Shown: positions 15,988 through 23,812 of the stretch, one piece after another
How positions within the stretch are numbered: position 1 is the first letter of the stretch
How the letters are laid out: each line of letters begins with the position of its first letter
Assembly (NCBI RefSeq): GCF_015291705.1
Contig: NZ_CP030050.1
Span: forward strand, 7,564,001 to 7,628,000
Direction of reading: 5' to 3'
Length of the DNA: 64,000 bases
From: Bradyrhizobium arachidis
GTDB taxonomy: Bacteria; Pseudomonadota; Alphaproteobacteria; Rhizobiales; Xanthobacteraceae
Notes under the pieces: model-generated
Told to the model about the DNA's origin: nothing
The model's input: only the letters and a program-made list of their open reading frames with translations
Database searches by the model: none
Position numbers and translations under genes: made by a program

Positions 15988-16449
15988 ATGAGGACCACCT
16001 TTGACTTCGCGCCCCTGTGGCGCTCCACCATCGGCTTCGACCACCTGGCCGACCTCGTCGACAGCACGTTGCGCCAGGCAAGCGAAGAGCACTATCCCCC
16101 CTACAACATCGAACGCTCCGGTGAAGACCACTACCGGATCTCGCTCGCCGTCGCCGGTTTCGGCCCGGACGACATCGCCGTGACGGCCGAGCAGAACGCG
16201 CTGACCATCGAGGGCAGGAAGCCTGAGAAGGCGGCCGGCGAGTACCTGTATCAGGGCATCGCCGCAAGGCCGTTCCGGCGCGTGTTCAACCTGGCCGACT
16301 ACGTTCAGGTGAACGAGGCTTCCTTCCGCGATGGACTGCTGATCATCGATCTAGTCCGCGAGGTGCCGGAAGCCATGAAGCCGCGCCGGATCCAGATTGG
16401 GAGCGGCGCCTCTCCCGCCTCGCAGATCGAGCAGAAGAAGGCGGCCTGA
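15988..16449 (+). CDS. Small heat-shock protein, Hsp20 class A (IbpA-like)
   Basis: 153 residues. An N-terminal region (FAPLWRSTIGFDHLADLVDS) with the Phe-Asp pattern of IbpA-like proteins is followed by the alpha-crystallin domain (YPPYNIERSGEDHYRISLAV to LLIIDLVREVPE) and a C-terminal tail with the I-Q-I anchoring motif (RRIQIGSG). Known: ATP-independent holdase that keeps unfolding proteins soluble. Expression is probably gated by the ROSE-like leader just upstream. A second, different Hsp20 follows after 81 bases. Confidence 0.92.
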   Translation: MRTTFDFAPLWRSTIGFDHLADLVDSTLRQASEEHYPPYNIERSGEDHYRISLAVAGFGPDDIAVTAEQNALTIEGRKPEKAAGEYLYQGIAARPFRRVFNLADYVQVNEASFRDGLLIIDLVREVPEAMKPRRIQIGSGASPASQIEQKKAA

Positions 16450-16530
16450 CACCGGATCAGGTTCGACAGCGGAACGCGGTGCGCGCAAGCGTGGCCGCGC
16501 TCCCTGGCTCATGCAACGAAGGAGAAAACC

Positions 16531-17022
16531 ATGGCAGTTCGTGATCTCATTCCCTGGTCGAGAAACCAGGAGCTTGCGCCGGCGCGCGGCCCCCACGATC
16601 CGTTCATGACGCTGCATCGCGAAATGAACCGAATGTTCGACGATGTCATCCGCGGCTTCGGCGGGACGGGCCTGTCGCCGTTCATGGAAGGGCAATTCGG
16701 CTGGCCCAAGATCGAGCTCAGCGAGACCGACAAGGCGCTGACCATCTCGGCCGAGCTTCCCGGCATGACGGAGAATGACGTCCAGATCGAAATCGCGAAC
16801 GGGGTGCTGACCATCCGAGGCGAGAAAAAGAGCGAGCAGAAGGACGAAGGCAGATACTTCACCGAGCGCCACTACGGCTCGTTCCAGCGGCAGATCGCCC
16901 TTGAGGACGTCGAGGAGGACAGGGCCGAGGCGTCGTTCAAGAACGGCGTCCTGACGATCTCCCTCCCGAAGTCCGAGAACCCGCGCGCCGGGGTCAAACG
17001 CATCGCGATCAACAAGCAGTAA
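16531..17022 (+). CDS. Small heat-shock protein, Hsp20 class C (HSP17/18-like)
   Basis: 163 residues. The N-terminal arm (IPWSRNQELAPARGPHDPF, MTLHREMNRMFDDVIRGFG) is typical of the second rhizobial Hsp20 class; the alpha-crystallin domain spans about 50-150 with ELPGMTENDVQIEIANGVLT and ends with ASFKNGVLTISLPK. A GAAGGAG ribosome-binding site precedes the ATG. Same transcript as the preceding Hsp20 is likely. Different-class Hsp20 pairs can form separate oligomers. Confidence 0.92.
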   Translation: MAVRDLIPWSRNQELAPARGPHDPFMTLHREMNRMFDDVIRGFGGTGLSPFMEGQFGWPKIELSETDKALTISAELPGMTENDVQIEIANGVLTIRGEKKSEQKDEGRYFTERHYGSFQRQIALEDVEEDRAEASFKNGVLTISLPKSENPRAGVKRIAINKQ

Positions 17023-17028
17023 CGACCA

Positions 17029-17057
17029 GTTCGGGCGACGGTCGTCGCCGCCCGAAC
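17029..17057 (+). terminator. Hairpin after the hsp20 pair
   Basis: GTTCGGGCG and CGCCCGAAC form a perfect 9-bp stem with an 11-base loop, seven bases after the stop. No T tract follows, so it may act as an mRNA end stabiliser rather than a terminator. Confidence 0.4.
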
Positions 17058-17101
17058 CGAAAGCGATCTCGAGAAAAGGAGCGTAAAGGGGAGCCCAACC
17101 G

Positions 17102-17494
17102 ATGAGCAACGCCAACACGAACACCGGAAATCTCAATCCATTCTTCCATCCGGCCGCGCACTATGCGTCTCCGGAGGATGTCCTGAACGACAACGAACTC
17201 TCCGCACCGGAGAAGCGGATCATCTTGTCGTCCTGGGCGTCCGACATGTTCGCGGTCGAATCCTGCCCCGCGCTACGCGAGATCCCCGGCATGGGCCACA
17301 CGATCCGGCTCGCCGACATCCTCGCCGCGCTGCGTCGCCTCGACGGAGACGACGACGAGCCACCGCCGCGCGGCGGGGTGCCGATGCGGTTGCGGCGGCC
17401 TTGGGCCGCCGCGTTGTGGAGTCGGCATGACGTTCACGCAGGGGATGCCAACGGCGAGGTTCTTGAGACGATCCAAGCGCCCGGCAAGAACTAG
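17102..17494 (+). CDS. Conserved hypothetical rhizobial protein
   Basis: 130 residues. The conserved part is the first 80 residues: SPEDVLNDNELSAPEKRIIL, SSWASDMFAVESCPALREIP and DILAALRRLD, a pattern I associate with rhizobial hypothetical proteins placed near chaperone genes. The C-terminal 50 residues are less conserved-looking. AGGAGCG lies upstream. Function unknown; likely co-transcribed with the hsp20 pair. Confidence 0.7.
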   Translation: MSNANTNTGNLNPFFHPAAHYASPEDVLNDNELSAPEKRIILSSWASDMFAVESCPALREIPGMGHTIRLADILAALRRLDGDDDEPPPRGGVPMRLRRPWAAALWSRHDVHAGDANGEVLETIQAPGKN

Positions 17495-17559
17495 GCGCGA
17501 TCTGGATGCGGCGCAGCGTGAAGCCATGCGCGCGACTGGATGCGAGAGGATGCCAGGTC

Positions 17560-17790
17560 CTACTGCTTCGTCGTGCTTCTATCGAAGATGAACGCGGCTT
17601 GGAACACGCGCTCAATATCCGTTCGCACTTCGACGGCAACGTCTTGCTGTATCGAGGCAAACTCCCTAGCCAAGCCTGCCAGTGACTGGGCGGCCTCCAC
17701 CTCTGCCTCTTGCTGAGTATCGAACTCCAAGCCTTCCTCATCCGGCCAAAGGCCGGCGTCGTCCCGGATGTCGAAGTAGTACCGGGTCAT
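17560..17790 (-). CDS. DUF6894 small protein
   Basis: 76 residues starting MTRYYFDIRDDAGLWPDEEG, the exact DUF6894 N-terminal pattern (YYF-D-xx-G-xxD-EG-E), then a helix EAEVEAAQSLAGLAREFASI and a strand pair (VEVRTD--RVFQAAFIFD). Function unknown; many copies are typical of Bradyrhizobium and Methylobacterium. Confidence 0.8.
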   Translation of the reverse strand: MTRYYFDIRDDAGLWPDEEGLEFDTQQEAEVEAAQSLAGLAREFASIQQDVAVEVRTDIERVFQAAFIFDRSTTKQ

Positions 17791-17816
17791 GCTTGGCCCT
17801 TTCGCTTAGGAAGGGC

Positions 17817-17841
17817 AATGCAACCGTTGTTACGTCGTTCC
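17817..17841 (-). promoter_or_regulatory. Possible EcfG-like promoter of the DUF6894 gene
   Basis: Minus strand GGAAC, 16 bases, CATT (consensus CGTT), 27 bases before the start at 17790. One mismatch in the -10, so less certain than the others. Confidence 0.35.
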
Positions 17842-18055
17842 TCGCGGAGGCCTTCTGCGTGACTGCGGCTATATCAGTCGGCCGCTGGACATCGCATTCA
17901 ATGGCTTTCCATCGCAAGCAAAAACGCCGCCCGCTTAAATAAAGCGCAGGCGGCGGCTTACCAGCCCCGGGAAGGTGAGAGTAAAATCCCGATAAAGGTT
18001 GGTCTCCGCATGGCGTGCTGAAGTTCATCACGTCGGACAAGAACGAGACCAAAAT

Positions 18056-18256
18056 TCAAGATGGCGGCTGCAGTCCCGGCGAGGTTAGCCACTTGTTGAT
18101 GTCCCCGGCAACATCGATCTGCCGGGCTTTTCGCAGAAGCTCCGTGCGGCGGACGCCAGCGGGCATTCCCCTGGCCTGTAGGCGGAGATTGATCGCCTCT
18201 TGCGCGAGGCGGTATTCGAATGTCGAGGATTGTTCTAGGGACCGTTGAGCCGGCAT
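18056..18256 (-). CDS. Small helical protein of the LLRKA-x-WL family
   Basis: 66 residues: FEYRLAQEAINLRLQARGMP, then AGVRRTELLRKARQIDVAGD and INKWLTSPGLQPPS. This is the clearest member of the family also seen at 14579, 23972 and 31890. It is preceded by the weakest copy of the repeated leader motif, in which CGCTCC can pair with the GGAGCG ahead of the ATG. Function unknown. Confidence 0.65.
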   Translation of the reverse strand: MPAQRSLEQSSTFEYRLAQEAINLRLQARGMPAGVRRTELLRKARQIDVAGDINKWLTSPGLQPPS

Positions 18257-18319
18257 GTATGACGCTCCGCTGCGGGGTTGAGCGGGAGCGCAACTTGCGT
18301 TCACACCACCGATAGATGC
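18257..18319 (-). promoter_or_regulatory. Repeated leader motif, copy L1
   Basis: Reads (minus strand) ATCGGTGGTG...GAACGCAAGTTGCGCTCCCGC then a GGAGCG before the ATG. The first box is partly degenerate, but the second box, its hairpin (CGCAA/TTGCG) and the pairing with the ribosome-binding site are kept. Confidence 0.5.
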
Positions 18320-18565
18320 TATGGGCCGTTCGATGGCAGTGGGACAGTGCGCCTTTATCTGTCGAATAGCGAGCGCTTTGTTCGGTTCCTGGCAGGAACT
18401 ATTTGCGAAGTGCCGGAAGCTAGTCGATGGTCTGCAATGCAGTACTGGCAGGGAGCAACTCTCTTGCAATTCTCCGCCCTGGCGCCGACCTTTCTGTGAT
18501 CAGCACTTGCGCCTTACGACAGAGGCCAAATTCAAATTGAAGCAGGAGCTGCACACCGAGCGCTT

Positions 18566-18745
18566 CTATTGGCGTTGCTGATCTCTGAGCGATCGGCTGA
18601 TCGCTCGTTCAGCTGCGCTGACAGCCTCCACTCGATTGAAGGCAATTCCGGTTCGGGGTGACCGACCGTCTCGCTCAAACGACCATTTCCAGCCGGGCGG
18701 ATTGATCGTCTGGACCACCGTATATTTAATGCCCTGATGTTCCAT
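18566..18745 (-). CDS. Small conserved hypothetical protein
   Basis: 59 residues: MEHQGIKYTVVQTINPPGWK followed by WSFERDGRSPRTGIAFNRVE. The pattern Y-T-V-V-Q-T-x-N-P-x-GWKW-x-x--D-G-x-x-RTG is typical of a rhizobial small-protein family of unknown function with an apparent short beta-sheet and a C-terminal helix. No clear promoter is seen. Confidence 0.6.
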   Translation of the reverse strand: MEHQGIKYTVVQTINPPGWKWSFERDGRSPRTGIAFNRVEAVSAAERAISRSLRDQQRQ

Positions 18746-18896
18746 ACGCGATCACGACTATGGGGCTAAAGCAACCGTACGCGGCGACAAACCTCGGTTA
18801 CTCAGCATCGCTTGAAGTCTCTTCGAACGATCGACGCGGACCGCTTTGAATTCCGCTGGCCCGTCAAGCAGGCGCTGCTTTCTGGCCGATGGGTCC

Positions 18897-18992
18897 TTAG
18901 AATCGCAGAGTGGTCTGCCCTCCCATCCAAAGCCGTGCCCGCCAGATGAAGAGCGCGCTTTCGTTGGCGGCCCACTCGGCGATCTTTAGCAT
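18897..18992 (-). CDS. Possible 31-aa peptide
   Basis: A short frame reading MLKIAEWAANESALFIWRAR then LWMGGQTTLRF. It has a plausible amphipathic helix but only weak start signals. Included because its composition is protein-like, unlike the overlapping longer frame. Confidence 0.35.
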   Translation of the reverse strand: MLKIAEWAANESALFIWRARLWMGGQTTLRF

Positions 18993-19044
18993 CGTTCGTC
19001 ATCTTATAGGTCTCTTAATTGGCGCGCATGTTCGGAAGCGAAAC

Positions 19045-19317
19045 TCAGCAACCGCGGCAAATATTCTTGAGCTTCGCGGCGGTTCGGGCTTCTTCCGCAA
19101 GAAATGGATCCTTGTAGCCTGACGATGAGTCGATGCCGGCTTCGGCGGGCTTCCTGGCTTTTGGAGGAAATGCCGCATCGTAACAGGAAAGGCGGGCGCT
19201 GGTGCTTTCGATCGCACGGCAATTCGGCTCCGCGGCAACAGCTGCTGGCGTGAATGTGCCCAGTGCGGATGTCAGCAAAAGCGCCGCGGTCCATCTGCCT
19301 GTTCGAACCATCCTCAT
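19045..19317 (-). CDS. Secreted small protein with RLxCYD motif
   Basis: 90 residues with a clear signal peptide (RTGRWTAALLLTSALGTFTP, cleavage after AAVAA) and a mature part starting EPNCRAIESTSARLSCYDAA. The C-x(10-12)-RL-CYD-xxPP element is found in several small periplasmic proteins; two Cys may form a disulphide. Ends KLKNICRGC. Start chosen at 19317 because the signal peptide begins there. Function unknown. Confidence 0.65.
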   Translation of the reverse strand: MRMVRTGRWTAALLLTSALGTFTPAAVAAEPNCRAIESTSARLSCYDAAFPPKARKPAEAGIDSSSGYKDPFLAEEARTAAKLKNICRGC

Positions 19318-19333
19318 GCTGAGCACTCCATAG

Positions 19334-19528
19334 CTATTTGGTTTTACTCGCCCAGGTGGGGCTCTCGCCGGTCCAGGCCGGAAGAGCATCCCATTCGGAC
19401 CAACGCATCCGGCGCTCCTCACCTCCGACCCTCACGAAGACAAAGGGCGCATCGTCCCGGCCAGTCTTCGAACCAACGAAGATTGCCGGAACCCCGTAGG
19501 CATCCCTGATGATTGCCGTGTTTGCCAT
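19334..19528 (-). CDS. Small conserved hypothetical protein
   Basis: 64 residues: NTAIIRDAYGVPAIFVGSKT, then GRDDAPFVFVRVGGEERRMR and WSEWDALPAW. Strand-rich, with a pattern I associate with rhizobial small proteins. It lies 16 bases upstream of the secreted small gene on the same strand, so co-transcription is likely. Function unknown. Confidence 0.5.
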   Translation of the reverse strand: MANTAIIRDAYGVPAIFVGSKTGRDDAPFVFVRVGGEERRMRWSEWDALPAWTGESPTWASKTK

Positions 19529-19607
19529 TTTGGGCTCCCGTTTGGCCTGAACTGGCTCAACGCCCCGGTTTGCAGTTCTGACGCATCGTGCTTGAACGGA
19601 TTTACCG

Positions 19608-19709
19608 CTATAAAATGGCCGTCACCGCAATCAGCAGTACGAGGAAGACCGGTACCAACAAGGGTGGTACGAGCCACTCACGAATGTCGAATTTGTCGGA
19701 ATTTGACAT
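19608..19709 (-). CDS. 33-aa membrane peptide of the leader-linked family
   Basis: Sequence MSNSDKFDIREWLVPPLLVP then VFLVLLIAVTAIL: a short polar head with the REWLVPP motif and one membrane helix. Closely related peptides are encoded at 23871 and 57440 and a more distant one at 52334. Each follows the same leader. Too short for usual gene callers. Function unknown. Confidence 0.7.
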   Translation of the reverse strand: MSNSDKFDIREWLVPPLLVPVFLVLLIAVTAIL

Positions 19710-19769
19710 CTGACCGCCTTCTCTTGGGTTGAGGCGGGAGCGCAACGCTCTCAGTCACCGATAACAGCC
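19710..19769 (-). promoter_or_regulatory. Repeated leader motif, copy L2
   Basis: Minus strand: GTTATCGGTGACTGAGAGC, short loop, GCTCCCGCC, then AAGGCGG ahead of the ATG. GAGCG-TTG-CGCTC forms a hairpin, and CCGCC can pair with the GGCGG that serves as ribosome-binding site. Confidence 0.65.
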
Positions 19770-19866
19770 ACGTAGCGCGCGGTGATGTGAACTGTGTAGC
19801 AGCCTTCTAACCAATTAGCGAGATCAATCTCAGCCGCCTGGTAGCCAATCGCCCAAGGCGAGCCCT

Positions 19867-20105
19867 TTACACACGCTCATCAGTCCGCACCTTGAAGCTG
19901 ACGAGCGTGTTGGGTCGAAAGTTTGGGCGATCGGAACATCCGCCGCATCGCGGCCTTGCGCGATCAGGACGCGGCCGAATCGCGGAGTGCTGTTGCCTGC
20001 ATCGAATGTGTACCAGCGGCGCCAAGATAGGCTTCGAACCAGCCTGCAAAGTCCCCGGGCGGCGTGGGACGCCGGGATGCCGATGTCGCCGAGACAGCCG
20101 GTGCA
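19867..20105 (-). pseudogene. Transglutaminase-like protein, 3'-end remnant
   Basis: Across two or more frames the minus strand encodes LGDIGIP, GDFAGWFEAYLG, YTFDAGN-TPRFGRVLIAQG and FRPNTLVSFKVRTDE, matching the last third of the intact proteins at 30866 and 59176. Frameshifts separate the segments. This is a third, decayed copy lying outside the integrase end of the island. Confidence 0.8.
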
Positions 20106-20134
20106 ACAGCGCGAGGACGCCTTAGTTGGCGGAC

Positions 20135-20302
20135 TTACTCGACAGCGGCGCTCTTGATCTGATGGATATATTTGACCGCAAGATCGCCGCGACGTTGAGC
20201 CGTCACTGGATCATCAACTTGGTTTGCCCTGCGGCACTGCTCAACTTTCGCGATGATCGCGGCCTGCAATTGCCGATCGACGCCTAGGATCCGTTCCGTC
20301 AT
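20135..20302 (-). CDS. Hypothetical 55-aa protein
   Basis: MTERILGVDRQLQAAIIAKV then EQCRRANQVDDPVTAQRRGD; helical, charged, ending KSAAVE. The frame stays open 15 codons further upstream without a start codon, so it may be the end of a truncated gene at the island edge. No relative recognised. Confidence 0.35.
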   Translation of the reverse strand: MTERILGVDRQLQAAIIAKVEQCRRANQVDDPVTAQRRGDLAVKYIHQIKSAAVE

Positions 20303-20372
20303 CCCAACAAACTGCTGAGTGTCGCGCGACGCCCCTCTTTATCGGGCGCTGTTGGCCGTTGGTTTGAAAAAG

Positions 20373-20402
20373 ACCGTTTGAAAAATCAGACGCTCAAACG
20401 GT
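20373..20402. repeat. Inverted ACCGTTTGA repeat beside the attachment site
   Basis: ACCGTTTGA (20373-20381) and TCAAACGGT (20394-20402) are perfect inverted 9-mers. The same word occurs twice more on the other side of the tRNA fragment. Could be integrase arm sites or a terminator with a T-rich end. Confidence 0.5.
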
Positions 20403-20424
20403 TTTGCCCGCTAAACTACTGATT

Positions 20425-20471
20425 TGGTGGGGCGCACCAGGGCTCGAACCTGGGACCCGCTGATTAAGAGT
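20425..20471 (-). other. tRNA-Lys(CTT) 3' fragment: attachment-site remnant
   Basis: On the minus strand it contains the 3' side of the anticodon arm with anticodon CTT (ACTCTTAATCAG), the variable loop, a proper T-arm (CCAGG TTCGAGC CCTGG) and an encoded CCA end. The 5' half is absent and the acceptor strand has one extra C (TGCGCCCC), so it cannot be a working tRNA. Known: tyrosine integrases recombine at tRNA 3' ends. The integrase gene begins 180 bases away, so this marks the island boundary. Confidence 0.75.
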
Positions 20472-20611
20472 TCAAAACCGGCGCCTCTCTGCGATTTCTG
20501 AATCTGCGCCACACTACGATGAAGTCGAGAAAGGTCTTTTATTTATAGAGACTTGTCGCATAGCTTCGCAGCCCAGCGAACCCTGACCTTCAAACACCTC
20601 AGTTCGCCAAA

Positions 20612-20630
20612 ACCGTTTGAAAACCGTTTT
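20612..20630 (+). repeat. Direct ACCGTTT repeats before the integrase gene
   Basis: ACCGTTTGA followed after one base by AACCGTTTT, 20 bases before the integrase ATG. They repeat the word found at 20373-20402, as expected for arm-type binding sites flanking an att core. Confidence 0.45.
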
Positions 20631-20650
20631 AGCAGTTCACGTCGACCCTC

Positions 20651-22009
20651 ATGACCGACATTCGCATTGCTCTCAGCGATAAGGCCATCGCTCAGCTGCC
20701 GACTCCTGAAGATGGCTGGTATTTGGCTCGCGACACCGAGTTGAAAGGCTTCTTCGTGGTCGTCGGGAAGCGAAAAAGGACCTTCACTGTTCAAGGTGAT
20801 CTTAGACAACGAGGAAAGCGGGCCTCCTCCATCAGAGTATCGATCGGTGACGCCAGCGAGTTGACGACCAGGGCAGCCCGCGCGATTGCCAAGGAATATC
20901 TTGCTCAGATCAGCAAGGGACAGCACCCGAAAGCGAGGGAGAACGGAAACTCAGAACAAGCCGCGACCGATGGGAATGGTGCTGTAGGGGCCGCTACCCT
21001 GGAGCAGACTTGGCAACGCTACCTGGAAGCCCACTTGATCCGAAAAGGCCGTAGCGAGAAAACGATCAGCGGGTATCGCGATCACGTTGAACGCCTCTTT
21101 TCGGAATGGCTGAAGACCCCTTTGCTGGATCTTGCGAATGATCCCGCTCGCGTCGCCAAAAAGCATGATCAGCTTACTAAGGAGAACGGTCCCTACATCG
21201 CGAATGGCAGCATGCGGACGCTGCGGGCCATCTACAATCATGCGCGGAAGACCAATCGATCGCTGCCGCGTGACAACCCCGCAGATGCTGTCGATTGGAA
21301 TCAGGAAGAGCGCAGGAATACTGGTATGGGGACCGGCGATTTGAAAGGATGGTTTTTCGAACTGGCCAATCTAGAGAACCCAATCCGGCGCGAATTCCAT
21401 CTTTTAGCATTGCTGTGTGGATCTAGACCCACCGCCTTGCAGCAGGCCAGACCCGAACACATAAATTTTCGACGGCGTACGCTTCACATCCCAAAGCCCA
21501 AAGGAGGCAGCAAGCGAGCGTTCGACATCCCGCTATCTCGGCAAATGATCCTGTGTCTCATTCGGGTGCTTCGTTTCGGCAGGCAAATGCAGCCGTCTCA
21601 GGCGCAAAAGTGGTTGTTCCCCGCTGAGAGCGCCTCTGGACACTTAGCGGAAACAAAGGAAGATCGAGAGGTCTTGTCAAAATGGGGCAATGACCTTCGT
21701 CAAACATTTCGGACGATTGCGACCGCTGCCGGCGTTTCCGAATTCGATGCTAAGCTCCTCATGAACCATTCTATCCCTGGCGTGAACGCAGGCTATGTCA
21801 CTCGGCACAAGCTGGTTGAAGACCACCTGCGCAGCCAACAGCAAGCTATCAGTACCGTCGTGTTTTCCGCACTTGGTGAGTCGCTAAAGGAACATAAAGC
21901 TCTGATCAATTGGCTCGGTCCCGGGGCTAGCCGAAGCACCGTTACCCAAGTCCGATTGGAGCCAAACACTCTGGGCGAGGGGCAAGAACGAACTCAGCAG
22001 GTAGCATGA
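20651..22009 (+). CDS. int: Tyrosine-type site-specific integrase
   Basis: 452 residues. An N-terminal arm-binding-type domain (about 1-100: DGWYLARDTELKGFFVVVGK) and a SAM-like core-binding domain (about 115-210) precede the catalytic domain. Catalytic residues visible: Arg in ALLCGSRPTALQQ, Lys region in PKPKGGSKRAFDIPLS, Arg in NDLRQTFRTIA, His in LMNHSIPG, and the nucleophile Tyr in NAGYVTRHK. The first His of the usual H-D-L-R box is Asn. Known: integrates and excises mobile islands at tRNA genes; here the target was tRNA-Lys(CTT). Confidence 0.92.
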   Translation: MTDIRIALSDKAIAQLPTPEDGWYLARDTELKGFFVVVGKRKRTFTVQGDLRQRGKRASSIRVSIGDASELTTRAARAIAKEYLAQISKGQHPKARENGNSEQAATDGNGAVGAATLEQTWQRYLEAHLIRKGRSEKTISGYRDHVERLFSEWLKTPLLDLANDPARVAKKHDQLTKENGPYIANGSMRTLRAIYNHARKTNRSLPRDNPADAVDWNQEERRNTGMGTGDLKGWFFELANLENPIRREFHLLALLCGSRPTALQQARPEHINFRRRTLHIPKPKGGSKRAFDIPLSRQMILCLIRVLRFGRQMQPSQAQKWLFPAESASGHLAETKEDREVLSKWGNDLRQTFRTIATAAGVSEFDAKLLMNHSIPGVNAGYVTRHKLVEDHLRSQQQAISTVVFSALGESLKEHKALINWLGPGASRSTVTQVRLEPNTLGEGQERTQQVA

Positions 22010-22299
22010 CTTCGAACTGGCCGCCTGAGGAGTGTGACAGTGTAACTCGGGAGACTGTTCTGGACGGTGTGCCGAGAGTTAGCAGCGGTTTCCAAACGCC
22101 CCCAAGGACCCGCGCCTACCGGCCTTCTGTACGTAACGAACTCACGGGCTTAAGCGTCCTTTTGAGGGCAACGGATCAGAATCCGAATGGCGGAATCAAA
22201 AACCTGCTTGATTATTCAACGATTTCAAAGCGCGTTTGGAAAAAAATAGCCGAATTCGCCGCTAGTAACATCAATTGCTTAGCAAGCATTTCCAAATAA
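22006..22299 (+). CDS. Hypothetical protein overlapping the integrase end
   Basis: 97-codon frame whose ATG overlaps the integrase TGA (ATGA). No recognised domain; rich in Pro, Arg and Ser in the first half. It could be a small excision-related or unrelated protein, or chance frame. Weak. Confidence 0.3.
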   Translation: MTSNWPPEECDSVTRETVLDGVPRVSSGFQTPPRTRAYRPSVRNELTGLSVLLRATDQNPNGGIKNLLDYSTISKRVWKKIAEFAASNINCLASISK

Positions 22300-22692
22300 T
22301 GAAGCTCCTCTCCCAGTGAAGATAGGGTCCGAACGCCACCGGGGTTGCGGGCGTGGCAGCGGGTTACTGGCGGCAGATCGATGCATCCAAGGGTCGGGGG
22401 GTTCGTGCGCCATCATTGCGGTCTAATATGATCGCGAGCAGGCTCAAATCCCGGAGACGTAATCACCGATACCGACTTCCAGTCTAGGTCGCGATTAACC
22501 GAGGGGCCCCGCGCCCCTTCGCGTCCGACGTCAGGCGGGTTTTCTCGGGTGTGGGTATCAAGCCGCCATCAACTTGGAAACCCTGCTCCTCGCCTGCACC
22601 TGCGTTGAAAATATTCACAGTCGAGCTCCTGGAACCATCCTGTCGCGAGCCTATTGGCTCACTGACACAATCACTTTTGGAGAAATGCTATT
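22300..22692. other. Intergenic stretch, nothing recognised
   Basis: About 390 bases with no frame of protein-like composition. A GC-rich inverted repeat (GGGGCCCCGCGCCCC region near 22502) is the only structure seen. Confidence 0.4.
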
Positions 22693-23007
22693 ATGAAAAC
22701 CTTCGCAATCGCTCTGGCAGCCGCCGCAAGTACACTTATTGTGACCGCCGCTTCAGCCGCCCCGCTTTTCGCCAGTGTATCGATTGCACCGGAGAGCAAC
22801 ATTCAAAACGTTCGCATGGTCTGCAATGAAGATGGTCGCTGCTGGCGTGAACGCGGCGAACGCCATGTTATCATCCGCGACGGGCGCGATGCTTACGGAT
22901 ACGCTCCACGCGAGCGTTACATCGAGCGGCGCGGCTATGACGACCGTGCCGGCGTCGGCTTCCGCGCTCCCGGCGTGAGCGTCGGAATCGGGACCGACCG
23001 CTACTGA
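22693..23007 (+). CDS. Secreted basic small protein
   Basis: 104 residues with a signal peptide (KTFAIALAAAASTLIVTAAS, cleavage near ASAAP). The mature part has one Cys pair region (VRMVCNEDGRCWRERGERHV) and an Arg/Tyr/Gly-rich tail, a layout common in rhizobial periplasmic proteins of unknown function. A palindromic terminator follows 23 bases after the stop, so this is a single-gene transcript. Confidence 0.7.
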   Translation: MKTFAIALAAAASTLIVTAASAAPLFASVSIAPESNIQNVRMVCNEDGRCWRERGERHVIIRDGRDAYGYAPRERYIERRGYDDRAGVGFRAPGVSVGIGTDRY

Positions 23008-23030
23008 GAGACGACGGGATATCTATGAAT

Positions 23031-23056
23031 GGCCGCGGAGTACTCCGCGGCCATTT
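23031..23056 (+). terminator. Intrinsic terminator
   Basis: GGCCGCGGAGT/ACTCCGCGGCC is a perfect 22-base palindrome followed by ATTTTC, 23 bases after the secreted-protein stop. Confidence 0.75.
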
Positions 23057-23230
23057 TCATTGAGGCCATCTTCAAATGGCATAGATCGAACGCTTCACTC
23101 GGCGTCTGACGCTCAGTCTCGGTTAAACTCTGCCGCTACCCCTCGTGGTCAGTCGAGAGTATTCAGATGGCCAGATCGAAGCACATCAAGCAGTTTCGCC
23201 GATCAGGCGAAATCCAGAAGCACGATCGGT

Positions 23231-23491
23231 TCAAAAATTTGCGGCGACCAGGTCGTAAGAGCCCCTGCTGCCGCGGACGTACATCTTGGCAGCGGCGGCG
23301 CATATCAAGTCACGATTGGAATCGAATGCGCGGAGGAAGCCCGGCTCATCGCAACCGATATCCGGTTGAATTCGCTTCAGCGCATTTTCGTTGATGAAGA
23401 ACGATGCCTCAATAGCGCTGTCGTGTCCCCAGAATCGGACGGCACGCCGCGTGCGGTCATAAGACCGGCTATGGTTCGGAAACTCGATCAT
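23231..23491 (-). CDS. DUF1488 protein (block A copy)
   Basis: 86 residues: MIEFPNHSRSYDRTRRAVRF, WGHDSAIEASFFI, LKRIQPD, AFDSNRDLICAAAAKMYVRG and a final SYDLVAANF. All are DUF1488 hallmarks (F-P-N-x-SRS-D-T---VRFWG-D-A-E--FF; AFD-NR--I---A-K-Y-RG--GSY-L). Function unknown. The near-identical copy is at 56852-57112. Start chosen at the conserved MIEFPN. Confidence 0.85.
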   Translation of the reverse strand: MIEFPNHSRSYDRTRRAVRFWGHDSAIEASFFINENALKRIQPDIGCDEPGFLRAFDSNRDLICAAAAKMYVRGSRGSYDLVAANF

Positions 23492-23812
23492 GTTGTCGGG
23501 GCCGATCAGTTGTCGGAGCACGAGACCTCCGTGCCGGCTGCACGCGATTTGCGTCGCGGCATATTCGATGGCGATAGCCGATCCTGTCTCCGACGCACTT
23601 GCGTGCAACCGGTCGATACGCTGACAAGATGTGCGGTAGCCAAAGCTTGGCGCGAAGGGAGGGAGTTTGGAGCGATCCGGTTGCGCCACCCTCCAAATTG
23701 CTATGCTGGAAGCGGATTACCACCCCGCTCGATCCTGTCACAGCAAATAGTTGCGCCTGGCCTCGTAATTCTGCGGATCGGCACTATATCCTAGACATCA
23801 CCGCCCGCCCCT

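Noticed and set aside
18802..19002. 66-codon minus frame with Arg/Ser-rich product
   Set aside because: Composition is not protein-like; a different short frame (18897-18992) in the same place looks better, though weak.
23060..23794. 244-codon plus frame opposite the DUF1488 gene
   Set aside because: Antisense to a conserved DUF1488 gene that is kept in block B, while this frame is not.
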